A stretch of 64,000 bases of DNA from an uncultured Collinsella sp. (GTDB taxonomy: Bacteria > Actinomycetota > Coriobacteriia > Coriobacteriales > Coriobacteriaceae), in NCBI GenBank assembly GCA_958353395.1, contig CATWSG010000007.1, positions 8,913 to 72,912 of the forward strand, given 5' to 3'. Positions 27,401 to 34,753 of the stretch are shown here, piece by piece. A program made the translations under genes and the position numbers. The notes below the pieces were generated by a model that was given only the letters and a program-made list of their open reading frames with translations, searched no databases and was not told the DNA's origin. The stretch's first letter is position 1. Each line of letters starts with the position of its first letter.

Positions 27401-29111
27401 GACGCTCCAAGCGCACCAGCTGGCAGGCCGTGCGGGAATCCTCGAGCAGGTTGCCGTGGTTGCCCAGGTAGAGCGTGGTCGAAGTCACCATGTGCTCGCG
27501 CAGGGCATCGATCGGCGGGTTCGTGACCTGGGCGAACAGCTGATAGAAGTAGTCGAAGAACGAACGCGTCTTCTTGGACAGGCAGGCCAGCGGCGCATCG
27601 ATGCCCATCGAGGCGAGCGGGGCCTTGCCCTGCTGGGCCATGGGACGCACGACTTCGTCAACATCATCCCAGTGATACCCGAGCTTGGCCATGCGCACGG
27701 CGGCGGGCACCTCGGCGTCCTCGGCGGGCGCGGGCGCGACGGGCTTGTCGAGCGCGTCGACGGTCAGCGTCTCCTCGGCGATCCAGTCGCGATAGGGCTT
27801 TTCCTTGGCGTAACGGGCGCGCAGCTCGTCGTTGTAGATGACGCGGCCGCGGGCAAAATCGACCTCGAGCATCTGGCCCGGTCCCAGACAGCCGCTCGTC
27901 AGGATGTTCTCGGGGCTCACCTCGATGGTGCCCACCTCGCTCGCCAGCATAAAGCGGCCGTCGCGCGTCACGTAGTAGCGAGCCGGACGCAGGCCGTTAC
28001 GGTCGAGGGCGGCACCCAGGGTACGGCCGTCGGTAAAGGCGATAGCGGCAGGACCGTCCCACGGCTCCATGAGCATGGACTGGTAAGCGTCGTAGGCGCG
28101 GCGCTCCTCACTCAGGCTGTCGTTGTGGTCCCACGGCTCGGGCAGCAACATGGACGCGGCACGCGTGAGCGGGCGACCGTTCATGACCAAAAACTCGAGC
28201 ACGTTGTCCAGAATCGCGGAATCGGAGCCCTCACGGTTGATGATGGGCATCACGCGCTCAAGATCATGCTGCAACACGGGGCTGTACAGGTTGGGCTCGC
28301 GGGCACGAATCCAGTTGACGTTGCCCTTGAGGGTGTTGATCTCGCCGTTGTGGATGATAAAGCGGTTGGGGTGCGCACGCTCCCAACTGGGCGTGGTGTT
28401 GGTGGAGTAGCGCGAGTGTACGAGCGCCACGGCCGTCTTGACGGCGGCGTCGTTGAGGTCGATGAAGAAGCGGCGCATCTGTGTGGCGACCAGCATGCCC
28501 TTGTACACGATGGTGCGCGAGCTCATGGAGCACACATAGAAGATCTTGTTGCGCAGGGCAAACTCGGCGTCAGCCTTCTTCTCGATGGTGCGGCGGCACA
28601 CGTACAGGCGGCGCTCGAAGGCGTCGCCGGCGGGCGTGTCGTCCGGACGGCCCAGGAAAGCCTGCAAAATGGTGGGCATGCAGGCGCGGGCTGTCTCGCC
28701 CAGGTCGTGCGGGTCGACCGGCACCTCGCGCCAAAAGAGCAGCGGCACGCCGGCCTCGGCGCAGCCCTCCTCAAACACGCGACGGGCATCCTCTACGCCC
28801 TTGTCGTCCTGCGGGAAGAACAGCATGGCCACGCCATAGTCGCCCTCTGCCGGCAGAATCTGGCCGCACTTTTGAGCCTCTTTGCGGAAAAAATGATGCG
28901 GAACCTGGAACAGGATGCCGGCGCCGTCGCCGGTGTTCTTCTCGAGTCCCGTACCGCCGCGGTGCTCCAAGTTGACCAGAATGGACAGCGCATCGTCCAG
29001 AATCTGGTGATGGCGCTCACCGTTGATATCGGCAAGCGCGCCGATGCCACATGCATCGTGGTCGAATTCGGGGCGATAAAGGCCCTGCTGCTGAGCGGAA
29101 TCTGCCTGCAT
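24408..29111 (-). CDS. gltB: Glutamate synthase large subunit
   Basis: 1567 aa. An N-terminal Ntn-type glutaminase begins after a short propeptide; catalytic Cys is C22 in HDACGIG. Central and FMN-binding synthase domains follow (AKPGEGGHLPG, ISGHNGGSGAA), then the 3Fe-4S motif CLMQRDCQQDTCP and a C-terminal beta-helix (GNHGCEYMTGG). Makes glutamate from glutamine and 2-oxoglutarate. Start supported by GGGGAGGATCGCG. A 1645-codon open frame on the opposite strand is a high-GC shadow. The 29112-29293 leader contains the palindrome GTTTCGAAAC but no recognised riboswitch. Confidence 0.97.
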   Translation of the reverse strand: MQADSAQQQGLYRPEFDHDACGIGALADINGERHHQILDDALSILVNLEHRGGTGLEKNTGDGAGILFQVPHHFFRKEAQKCGQILPAEGDYGVAMLFFPQDDKGVEDARRVFEEGCAEAGVPLLFWREVPVDPHDLGETARACMPTILQAFLGRPDDTPAGDAFERRLYVCRRTIEKKADAEFALRNKIFYVCSMSSRTIVYKGMLVATQMRRFFIDLNDAAVKTAVALVHSRYSTNTTPSWERAHPNRFIIHNGEINTLKGNVNWIRAREPNLYSPVLQHDLERVMPIINREGSDSAILDNVLEFLVMNGRPLTRAASMLLPEPWDHNDSLSEERRAYDAYQSMLMEPWDGPAAIAFTDGRTLGAALDRNGLRPARYYVTRDGRFMLASEVGTIEVSPENILTSGCLGPGQMLEVDFARGRVIYNDELRARYAKEKPYRDWIAEETLTVDALDKPVAPAPAEDAEVPAAVRMAKLGYHWDDVDEVVRPMAQQGKAPLASMGIDAPLACLSKKTRSFFDYFYQLFAQVTNPPIDALREHMVTSTTLYLGNHGNLLEDSRTACQLVRLERPLLSEEEFDRICAIDRVGFKPRRFRAVYRRDAGEGALQAALKQLAEDVEAAVRDGVNIVVLSDRAAAGEVPVPSLLAVGCVHNHLIRAGVRTFADIVVECGDAVSPHDFAALVGYSASGIYPYNAHACIRDLAAHGDLDVTAEQGIANYNKAATAGIVSIMSKMGISTVQSYHSAQIFEAVGFTPEFVNTYFAGTVSRVGGMGVEDVEREQNERYDAALAILKSPAPDQLPTLGLTKWRPLGGEDHLIDPQTVYLLQTACREDSYDTFKEYSARLHRTGRAVRLRDLLDFNANGRTPVSLDEVEPALNIVRRFNTGAMSYGSISKEAHECMAIAMNRLHGRSNSGEGGEDPRRETPLANGDSKNSAIKQVASARFGVTSRYLCSAFEIQIKMAQGAKPGEGGHLPGKKVYPWIAEVRQSTPGIGLISPPPHHDIYSIEDLAELIFDLKNANPGARVSVKLVSEAGVGTIATGVAKGAADKILISGHNGGSGAAARDSIWHAGLPLELGLAEAQQTLLQNGLRSRVVLEADGKLMDGTDVAVACLLGAEEFGFATMPLISMGCLMQRDCQQDTCPAGIATQNCRLRRGFRGKPEHVEHFMLFVAEQLREVMASLGFRTVDEMVGHPECLRQIEVPGNRKANLLDLSPVLASATCEFGAHIPGADGRHFLPQMAADSELDKTLDSTLFVPYTADARAHLRPIRFRADIANVNRCVGTILGNAVTKAHPEGLPAGSITIDCDGSAGQSFGAFLPRGITLNVCGDANDYFGKGLSGGEVSVRPNPHATYKFDENIIVGNVAFFGATSGRGFINGLAGQRFGVRNSGATVVVEGCGNHGCEYMTGGLALILGEVGQNFAAGMTGGVAYVFDQYGTLDARVNRESVELKAPTAGELAQIRALIQEHVDATQSPRGIKLLYSFETMSKHFVKVIPTEYERVLAIVAAAEAVGKTHAQAEELAFDIVTGRADAADVARFDVAGGAAGAGAASVAASSVASTKKEA

Positions 29112-29293
29112 CGCGATCCTCCCCTAGATATTAGACAGTCAGTTGAATAGGCATACTAGGAGCATCGCCGGCCCGTTGTGTTTCCCGCCCGTTTCGAAAC
29201 AATCGCGTAACGCACGCCCTACGAGTGGACACCGCCGACCTCAAGGACGACGACAAGGCCCCCAGGTTCGACCTGTAAGCTCACCGCTTCAAA

Positions 29294-29432
29294 CATCTCA
29301 ATCTGTAACAGTAAGACCCAATTTCGACGACTAACTGTTACAGATCGAGATTTTCCATAGGACCATTTCTTCCTGTCTCGATCTGTAACACCTAGGTCCA
29401 ATTTCCATCCCTAGTTGTTACAGATCAAGACA
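29294..29432. repeat. Palindrome array E: two hairpin units
   Basis: Units start at 29294 and 29374 (period 80). Arms CATCTCAATCTGTAACA / TGTTACAGATCGAGATT and TGTCTCGATCTGTAACA / TGTTACAGATCAAGACA. Lies in the divergent spacer between gltB and the Nramp gene. Confidence 0.85.
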
Positions 29433-29477
29433 TTTCGGCAACTCCTTTCCCCATCCTATTCAAATACAACAATTTTG

Positions 29478-29496
29478 TTAGTCTCGGTTAACCTTT
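29478..29496 (+). promoter_or_regulatory. Possible DtxR/MntR-family box upstream of mntH
   Basis: TTAGTCTCGGTTAACCTTT matches 13 of 19 positions of the DtxR/IdeR consensus form TTAGGTTAGGCTAACCTAA. It is 57 bp before the Nramp start codon. Metal-dependent repression would fit the gene, but the match is moderate. Confidence 0.35.
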
Positions 29497-29552
29497 AAGC
29501 CTAAAACGGGTACCCTTTACGGCGTCAAACAAACGGCACGCAGGAGTGCACC

Positions 29553-30809
29553 ATGCTCAACCATCTCAAACAACACTTTGGTTCCCGGCACACCGGTGGT
29601 CACGGAGGCCTAGACATTGCGCGGCATATCGGCCCCGGGCTGCTCGTGACCGTCGGCTTTATCGATCCGGGCAACTGGGCCTCCAATATGGCCGCCGGCT
29701 CGCAGTTTGGCTACGCGCTGCTGTGGATCGTCACGCTGTCCACGATCATGCTCATCGTGCTGCAGCACAACGCGGCGCACTTGGGCATCGCCACGGGCAC
29801 CTGTCTTGCCGAGGCCACGACACGCTACCTCCCCCGCATCGTGGGACGCGCGGTACTCGCCAGCGCCTATCTCGCGGCCATCGCCACCGCCATGGCCGAA
29901 GTCCTGGGTGGCGCGATTGCCCTTCAAATGCTCTTTGGGCTGCCCGTGCGCGCGGGCTGCGTCATCGTGGCGGCAGTATCGATGGCGATGCTCATGACGA
30001 GCTCCTACAAGCGCGCCGAGCGATGGATCATCGCCTTCGTAGGCGTGGTAGGACTCTCGTTTTTGGCCGAGCTCACGCTGGTCAAGGTCGACTGGCCGCA
30101 GGCCGCCGCAAGCTGGATCACACCCAGTATGCCCACCGGCTCGGCCGCGATTATCGTAAGTGTCCTAGGCGCGGTCGTTATGCCTCACAACCTCTTCCTG
30201 CACTCCGAGGTCATCCAATCCATGCACTTCGAAGGCCAAGGCGAGCAGATTATCGAGGAACGTCTGCGCTACGAACTCTTCGACACGCTCTTTTCGATGG
30301 GCGTGGGCTGGGCGATCAACTCGGCCATGGTCATCCTGGCCGCAACGACCTTCTTTGCGCATGGCATTGTCGTAGACGACCTCGCCGTCGCAGCGGACAC
30401 GCTCTCCCCCATTCTGGGCCCGGCAAGCTCGACCATCTTTGCGGTGGCACTGCTGTTTGCGGGCATATCGAGTAGTGTGACGGTGGGCATGGCGGCAGGC
30501 ACCATCACCGCGGGCATGTTCGACGAGGAATACGACATCCACGACCGACATTCCTCGATCGGGGTGGCGGCCTGTTTCGTCGGCGCAGTGACGGCGTGCC
30601 TGGTCGTCCCAAATCCTTTTGAAGGTCTCATCTGGAGTCAGGCATTGTTGTCGCTTCAGTTGCCGATTACGGTCTTTGTGCTCATACGACTCACCAGTTC
30701 GCGCCGCGTCATGGGCAAATACGCCAACTCGCGCCCGCTCAACGCGCTGCTCGTAGGGATCGGCGTCATCGTGACGATTCTCGACATCGTGCTGCTAACG
30801 GGAATGTAA
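29553..30809 (+). CDS. mntH: Nramp-family divalent metal (Mn2+/Fe2+) transporter
   Basis: 418 aa, about 11 membrane helices. Signature residues are present: DPGNWAS (D38, N41) in helix 1 and VVMPHNLFLHS in helix 6, the unwound metal-binding segments of Nramp proteins. Couples H+ to Mn2+ or Fe2+ uptake. RBS AGGAG. Stand-alone gene with a possible DtxR-like box upstream. The symbol is assigned by family; the exact metal is not proven by the sequence. Confidence 0.88.
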   Translation: MLNHLKQHFGSRHTGGHGGLDIARHIGPGLLVTVGFIDPGNWASNMAAGSQFGYALLWIVTLSTIMLIVLQHNAAHLGIATGTCLAEATTRYLPRIVGRAVLASAYLAAIATAMAEVLGGAIALQMLFGLPVRAGCVIVAAVSMAMLMTSSYKRAERWIIAFVGVVGLSFLAELTLVKVDWPQAAASWITPSMPTGSAAIIVSVLGAVVMPHNLFLHSEVIQSMHFEGQGEQIIEERLRYELFDTLFSMGVGWAINSAMVILAATTFFAHGIVVDDLAVAADTLSPILGPASSTIFAVALLFAGISSSVTVGMAAGTITAGMFDEEYDIHDRHSSIGVAACFVGAVTACLVVPNPFEGLIWSQALLSLQLPITVFVLIRLTSSRRVMGKYANSRPLNALLVGIGVIVTILDIVLLTGM

Positions 30810-30837
30810 TTGAGATGGCGTGACTGTCCAGATATAA

Positions 30838-30854
30838 CGTCTTAATCTGTAACA
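30838..30854 (+). repeat. Solitary half of the TCTCGATCTGTAACA repeat
   Basis: CGTCTTAATCTGTAACA without an inverted partner, 29 bp after mntH. A decayed unit of the array family. Confidence 0.7.
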
Positions 30855-30887
30855 CGTGAGACCGTTTTAAACCGTCAGATAAATCAA

Positions 30888-30921
30888 AAGGGTCCCGGCC
30901 GAGAATTCGACTGGGACCCTT
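30888..30921. terminator. Terminator after the rubredoxin gene
   Basis: AAGGGTCCC and GGGACCCTT form a 9-bp stem around a 16-nt loop; read on the minus strand it is followed by TTTTGATTT. Can serve mntH and rubredoxin convergently. Confidence 0.75.
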
Positions 30922-30960
30922 GGACAGAGCTATGTTCGGCTTTCGCCGCGTGCCTGCGAG

Positions 30961-31104
30961 TTACTCCTCGACGAGCTCAAACTGATCGGGACCGACGCCG
31001 CACACCGGGCACACGTAATCCTCGGGCAGCTCGGGCGTGTCGACCTCAACCTCGTAACCGCAAACGGTGCACACAAACTTATACGTCTTCTTTTCCTCAG
31101 CCAT
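30961..31104 (-). CDS. Rubredoxin-like protein
   Basis: 47 aa, found by reading the strand directly. CTVCGY and CPVCGVG give the two CxxCG iron-binding loops of a rubredoxin; the length is near the 50-55 aa norm. Start ATG after GAGGAGAACATC. Transfers single electrons in the cytoplasm, often in oxygen or peroxide defence of anaerobes. The gene upstream is a flavin-reductase-like protein, a natural electron donor. Own promoter at 31148-31175. Confidence 0.9.
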   Translation of the reverse strand: MAEEKKTYKFVCTVCGYEVEVDTPELPEDYVCPVCGVGPDQFELVEE

Positions 31105-31147
31105 GATGTTCTCCTCTCGAACGTGACTGCTGGTGTACTTACTTATT

Positions 31148-31175
31148 AGTATATATTCTCAATAGTATAATGCAA
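31148..31175 (-). promoter_or_regulatory. Promoter of the rubredoxin gene
   Basis: On the minus strand, TTGCAT (-35) and TATACT (-10) are separated by 16 bp in an AT-rich block that stands out from the GC-rich surroundings. TATACT-like words repeat inside the spacer. Confidence 0.6.
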
Positions 31176-31192
31176 GTATTTTTAGAACATTT

Positions 31193-31696
31193 CTAGCCTT
31201 GATACGACAAGGCTTTGGGCGGCGTCTTGCCCTTCAGAACCTTGTGATAGTAGTCGTACGTCAGCGGCGTCTCGTCGCTCAGGCGCTCGGCATCCTCGAC
31301 CTCGCCAATAAACAGCAGATGCGTGCCCACATCCACAGTGTCGATCAAACGGCAGCTAAACAGGGCCGCCGCGTGCTCGGGCACATAGGGCATGCCCAGA
31401 GCCGTCTCGCGGGTCTCGTATTTGGCAAACTTGTCATAATCGCTGCTGGTGCGGAACCCAAAGTTACCGATGTAGAGCATGTCGGCGGTCTGATCGATCA
31501 CGGTCAGCGCGAACGCTTTGGCCGATGCGATGACGCCCGAGGTGACATTGTCCTTGTTCACGGCAACCGAAATACGCGGCGGCATGGACGTCACCTGCAC
31601 CGCAGTGTTGATGACGCAGCCGGCGCGCAACCCGTCTGCCGCAGCGCTCACCACGTACAGACCGCTCGGCATGGTAAAGAACGCAGTTTTGTCCAT
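31193..31696 (-). CDS. Flavin reductase-like FMN-binding protein
   Basis: 167 aa; start ATG at 31696 with GGGGAG upstream. Resembles the flavin reductase-like domain found in Hrb/high-molecular-weight rubredoxins: GLYVVSAA near the start, AGCVINTAVQVTS, PPRISVAVNKDN, and a conserved LFSCRLID region. Binds FMN as a dimer. Together with the rubredoxin gene 88 bp downstream it looks like a split form of the flavin reductase-rubredoxin fusion. Probable role: NAD(P)H-dependent electron transfer to an oxygen- or NO-reducing partner (inferred). Confidence 0.8.
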   Translation of the reverse strand: MDKTAFFTMPSGLYVVSAAADGLRAGCVINTAVQVTSMPPRISVAVNKDNVTSGVIASAKAFALTVIDQTADMLYIGNFGFRTSSDYDKFAKYETRETALGMPYVPEHAAALFSCRLIDTVDVGTHLLFIGEVEDAERLSDETPLTYDYYHKVLKGKTPPKALSYQG

Positions 31697-31750
31697 AACA
31701 ATCACTCCCCTAGCTCGGGTTGGAACCTCATGAATGTATGTACCCACAAA

Positions 31751-31781
31751 AAAGGCGGCACCCATAACGGACGCCGCCTTT
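31751..31781 (-). terminator. Terminator of the smpB transcript
   Basis: AAAGGCGGC and GCCGCCTTT stem with a 13-nt loop, followed on the minus strand by TTTTTTGTG. Sits after smpB and before the flavin reductase start. Confidence 0.85.
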
Positions 31782-31823
31782 GAGACATATGTGTCAGAAC
31801 AGTAAGAAAGATGAGACGCCCGC

Positions 31824-31890
31824 AGTTGCGGTGAAATAGGGACTGAATAGCCCCTCAAACAGGAAAAACAGTCCGTATTCCACCGCAACT
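31824..31890. repeat. 67-bp inverted repeat, copy 2 of 3
   Basis: Arms AGTTGCGGTGAAATAGGGAC and (inverted) GTCCGTATTCCACCGCAACT, nearly complementary, same total length as copy 1. Between smpB and its terminator. Confidence 0.8.
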
Positions 31891-31902
31891 TATACAGAGT
31901 GC

Positions 31903-32373
31903 CTAGCGGTTGCGCTCCTTAAGGGCGCGGTCGATCTCGCGTTGGACATCACGCTTGGCCATGTCCTCGCGCTTGTCGTAGAGCTTCTTGCCGCGACCCA
32001 GACCCAGCAGCAGCTTTACGCGGCCGTCGGTATTAAAGTAGAGCTCCAACGGAACCAGCGCATAACCACGGTTGCGAAGTTTGCCGTCAAGAAAGTCGAT
32101 CTCCTTGCGGTGCAGAAGCAGACGACGCCGACGGTCGGGATCGCGATTCCACACGCCACCATGGCTATAAGGGTGGATATGCAGTCCGACGAGCCAGCAC
32201 TCGCCGCCACGAATCAGCGCAAAAGTGTCTGTGATCTGACAGGCGCGCTCGCGAATCGACTTGACCTCGGTGCCGCTCAGCTCAATACCGCACTCAAACG
32301 TCTCATCGATAAAGTACTCGTGATGTGCCGAGCGATTCTTGGAAATGAGTTTGCGCTCGCGCTTACTGGGCAT
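31903..32373 (-). CDS. smpB: SsrA (tmRNA)-binding protein
   Basis: 156 aa; start ATG at 32373 after AAGGAGGCCGGCG. Typical SmpB features: KNRSAHHEYFI, GIELSGTEVKS, a basic C-terminal tail (KREDMAKRDVQREIDRALK). Guides tmRNA to stalled ribosomes. Overlaps the upstream gene by 11 bp, so it is translationally coupled. No tmRNA gene is recognised in this window. Confidence 0.95.
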   Translation of the reverse strand: MPSKRERKLISKNRSAHHEYFIDETFECGIELSGTEVKSIRERACQITDTFALIRGGECWLVGLHIHPYSHGGVWNRDPDRRRRLLLHRKEIDFLDGKLRNRGYALVPLELYFNTDGRVKLLLGLGRGKKLYDKREDMAKRDVQREIDRALKERNR

Positions 32374-33280
32374 CGCCGGCCTCCTTGGCGCCATCGGAAC
32401 CCTTGCCCGTAGCTTCGCGCTTTGCCTTGCGCTCGGCATTGAGCTCGGCATCGCTCTCGCGCACCAGTTTAATAATCGCCGCGCAGGCCTCCTCGCCCAC
32501 CAAGTCGCGAGCACGCACCGTCAGGCGCGTCGCCTCCTGCTTGTCGCCGTCGCTTGCAGCATCGGTCGCACACATGATCAGGCAGATGGCGATCTCGGCC
32601 GAAGGTGAGGTCGGCACGCCTTGCAGGGCCAATTCACCCATCACGTGGTCGTCGCTCTCATCAGCGGCATCCGGATAGGTGGTACGGATCTTGTTGAGCA
32701 GGCGCGTCGTATGCGCATCGTTGGGCGCCAGGCGCAGCGCCAGACGCGCGCAGCCCACGGCAGCCGAAACGTTCTCGGTCTCGGGCTCCAAGAAGTACTG
32801 ACCTAGATTGGCGTAAGCGCGGGCGGCGCACTTGCCATCGCTTGCACGCTCCAGCACCGAGAACGAGAGCGATGCCCATTCCTGCTTGTCCTCGAGTGCG
32901 CGGAACAGCTCGGCCAGATCCAGGCGATAGTTGCAGTTCATGGGGTCCCAACGCACAGCCTGCATCAGGGCATTACGAGCGCTCACATAATCCTGCTGGC
33001 GAATGTAGGCAAACGCCATGTCAGAGTACAGGCGGTCAAACGGCACCTCGACCTGCACGAGCTCGCGCGGATCCTTCTCCACGCGGCGATAGGCCAAGCG
33101 CTCAAACTTGCTATCGAAGCTAAAGTATTGGCGCTTCTCCTCCGTCTTGCACTCAGCGTCGATATACTCCTCGGCGAGCTCCACCAGACGCTCCAGCAGC
33201 GGTGTCGCCGTAGCCAGGTCGCCCTGCGCCAGATAGTTCTCGGCATACGTGATGTCTTGCAAGCTGATGGGCAGATCCAT
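32363..33280 (-). CDS. TPR-like protein upstream of smpB
   Basis: 305 aa; start ATG at 33280 after GAGGAGTAGCC. Helical repeats with TPR-like pattern (FAYIRQQDYVSARNALMQAVRWDP; ARAYANLGQYFLEPE, runs shortened in sense only). No enzyme motif. C-terminus Lys/Ala-rich. Likely a protein-interaction scaffold; coupled to smpB, which hints at a role near translation quality control, but this is inference. Confidence 0.7.
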   Translation of the reverse strand: MDLPISLQDITYAENYLAQGDLATATPLLERLVELAEEYIDAECKTEEKRQYFSFDSKFERLAYRRVEKDPRELVQVEVPFDRLYSDMAFAYIRQQDYVSARNALMQAVRWDPMNCNYRLDLAELFRALEDKQEWASLSFSVLERASDGKCAARAYANLGQYFLEPETENVSAAVGCARLALRLAPNDAHTTRLLNKIRTTYPDAADESDDHVMGELALQGVPTSPSAEIAICLIMCATDAASDGDKQEATRLTVRARDLVGEEACAAIIKLVRESDAELNAERKAKREATGKGSDGAKEAGDAQ

Positions 33281-33340
33281 GGCTACTCCTCGATCTGAGC
33301 GAAACACGGCAGGCGCCGTATATACGGTCAATACACAAAA

Positions 33341-33364
33341 CCCGGGTCTCTTACGAGGCCCGGG
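33341..33364 (-). terminator. Terminator of the tRNA transcript
   Basis: CCCGGG-containing arms (CCCGGGTCTC, GAGGCCCGGG) with TTAC loop, followed on the minus strand by TTTTG, directly after tRNA-Glu. Confidence 0.75.
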
Positions 33365-33374
33365 CGTTCAATTT

Positions 33375-33451
33375 TGGTAGCCCGTACCAGATTCGAACTG
33401 GTGATCTCCGCCTTGAGAGGGCGGCGTCCTAAACCGCTAGACGAACGGGCC
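33375..33451 (-). tRNA. tRNA-Glu (anticodon CUC)
   Basis: 77 nt including encoded CCA. Acceptor GGCCCGT/ACGGGCT, anticodon stem CCGCC/GGCGG with loop CTCTCAA, T-loop TTCGAAT. The first acceptor pair is G-U. Confidence 0.95.
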
Positions 33452-33468
33452 ATATGTAGCAAATGCAA

Positions 33469-33542
33469 TGGCTGGGATGGAGGGAGTCGAACCCCCATTG
33501 ACGGAACCAGAATCCGCTGTCCTGCCATTAGACGACATCCCA
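33469..33542 (-). tRNA. tRNA-Gln (anticodon CUG)
   Basis: 74 nt including CCA. Acceptor TGGGATG/CATCCCA, anticodon loop TTCTGGT, T-loop TTCGACT. 17 bp upstream of tRNA-Glu on the same strand; likely one transcript. Confidence 0.95.
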
Positions 33543-33586
33543 ATGACTGCATCACTGCGCTCGGCTGTGCCTTTGCGCAAGAAAGA

Positions 33587-33615
33587 AATATACGGGAAGT
33601 CTCGCCGTGACGCAA
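33587..33615 (-). promoter_or_regulatory. Promoter of the tRNA-Gln/tRNA-Glu unit
   Basis: Minus strand TTGCGT (-35) and TATATT (-10) with a 17-bp spacer, about 45 bp before tRNA-Gln. Confidence 0.65.
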
Positions 33616-33818
33616 GCCCCAATTTTGACTTTTTTGAAATTCAGTCAAATTGGCCTAATTTAGTCCAACCCGTGAAGGACCTGTGAAGCCGACCGCTGTA
33701 CACGAGGGGCAAAACGCCGCGAGCGGTAGCCGTCAACCGTTGGCAGATTCTACCGCGAAAACGATAGCACCAGGCAACACAATCGAAGTATCAATGATCG
33801 CGTAGATATCGAGGCGCC

Positions 33819-34229
33819 ATGGACGAAGAGCTTGATTACCTATGGGAGACCCTGGGCCTCGAGATCACTGCCGACCTTTGGCCCGAACGGGACAAAATTC
33901 ACCCCACGTTACGCCCCGCCATTACTGTGGTGCAGGCAAAATACCGCCGTGCATCCTTTTTGATCATGCGGATGTCATGGCACGCGGGACTACCCGACCT
34001 TAAGCGAATCCAGGCAAGTCTCGTCGAGCTGTCCGGCATGCCGACCGTCATATCCGAGGCGCACCTGGAACAGCGTCAGCGCGAGCGACTGCAACAGCAG
34101 CGGATTCCCTTTATCTGCCCTGGCGTTCAGGCATATCTGCCCTTTATGGACGAGGAGTACTGGAGTGGCAAGCCCAACAAGCACGTAAAAGTCTACGATC
34201 CGCACGAATGGGCACAGTTGGCGGACTGA
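33819..34229 (+). CDS. Unknown protein resembling the N-domain of a MarR-like regulator family
   Basis: 136 aa, weak RBS GAGGCGCC. Contains ELSGMPTVISEAHLEQRQRERL followed by IPFICPGVQAYLPFMDE (each short motif seen in turn). This pattern recalls the N-terminal part of a Firmicutes family annotated as MarR-type regulators (IxFIVPxxQLFLP). No winged helix remains, so it is either a stand-alone domain or a truncated gene. Function unknown. Confidence 0.6.
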   Translation: MDEELDYLWETLGLEITADLWPERDKIHPTLRPAITVVQAKYRRASFLIMRMSWHAGLPDLKRIQASLVELSGMPTVISEAHLEQRQRERLQQQRIPFICPGVQAYLPFMDEEYWSGKPNKHVKVYDPHEWAQLAD

Positions 34230-34246
34230 CTGAGGCAGGCCCGCCG

Positions 34247-34296
34247 GCGGAAAGTGCGTCCCACCCTGAGCACTCAAAACGGGTCGCACTTTCCGC
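34247..34296. terminator. Hairpin between convergent genes
   Basis: Perfect 12-bp arms GCGGAAAGTGCG / CGCACTTTCCGC, extended by CCC/GGG, with a long loop. No T-run, so terminator or dispersed repeat. Confidence 0.5.
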
Positions 34297-34301
34297 AGCC
34301 G

Positions 34302-34661
34302 CTACAGCAACGCCTCGGCCCAAGCCGATTCCCTAAAGCCGGGAATCGTAAAGTCGTCGCCCACCAGCAGCGGACGCTTGACCAGCATGCCGTCGGTCGC
34401 CAGCAGCTCGTAGCACTCCCGATCCGTCATGCCCGCGTCCAGACGCGCCTTCAGGCCCAGCTCTCGATATTTCATGCCCGACGAATTAAAGAAACGCCGC
34501 ACCGGCAGCCCCGAACGAGCAATCCAGGTCGCAAGCTCATCAGCCGTGGGATTGTCCAAAACGATATCGCGGTCGATATACTCAACCCCATGTTCGTCCA
34601 GCCATGCCTTGGCCTTCTTACAGGTCGAGCACTTGGGATATTCAACAAACAGTACGGTCAT
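34302..34661 (-). CDS. ArsC/Spx-family thioredoxin-fold protein
   Basis: 119 aa; start ATG at 34661 after GGAGGATTTCC. KCSTCKKAKAWL near residue 9 is the ArsC/YffB-type CxxC motif of Spx/arsenate-reductase-like proteins; RRFFNSSGMKYREL is the conserved middle. These proteins act in thiol chemistry or bind RNA polymerase (Spx); this one looks more like the YffB/ArsC-like branch. No ars genes nearby. Confidence 0.85.
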   Translation of the reverse strand: MTVLFVEYPKCSTCKKAKAWLDEHGVEYIDRDIVLDNPTADELATWIARSGLPVRRFFNSSGMKYRELGLKARLDAGMTDRECYELLATDGMLVKRPLLVGDDFTIPGFRESAWAEALL

Positions 34662-34753
34662 GGAAATCCTCCGAATATAGATCGGCCAACGCAGGCACAC
34701 GCCACACGAGGCGCCTTCGTATGATGGGCCAATTGTAGCCCACGGGTCACACG

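Noticed and set aside
31903..32373. tmRNA gene near smpB
   Set aside because: No tRNA-like ends or tag-coding frame seen in the flanks.
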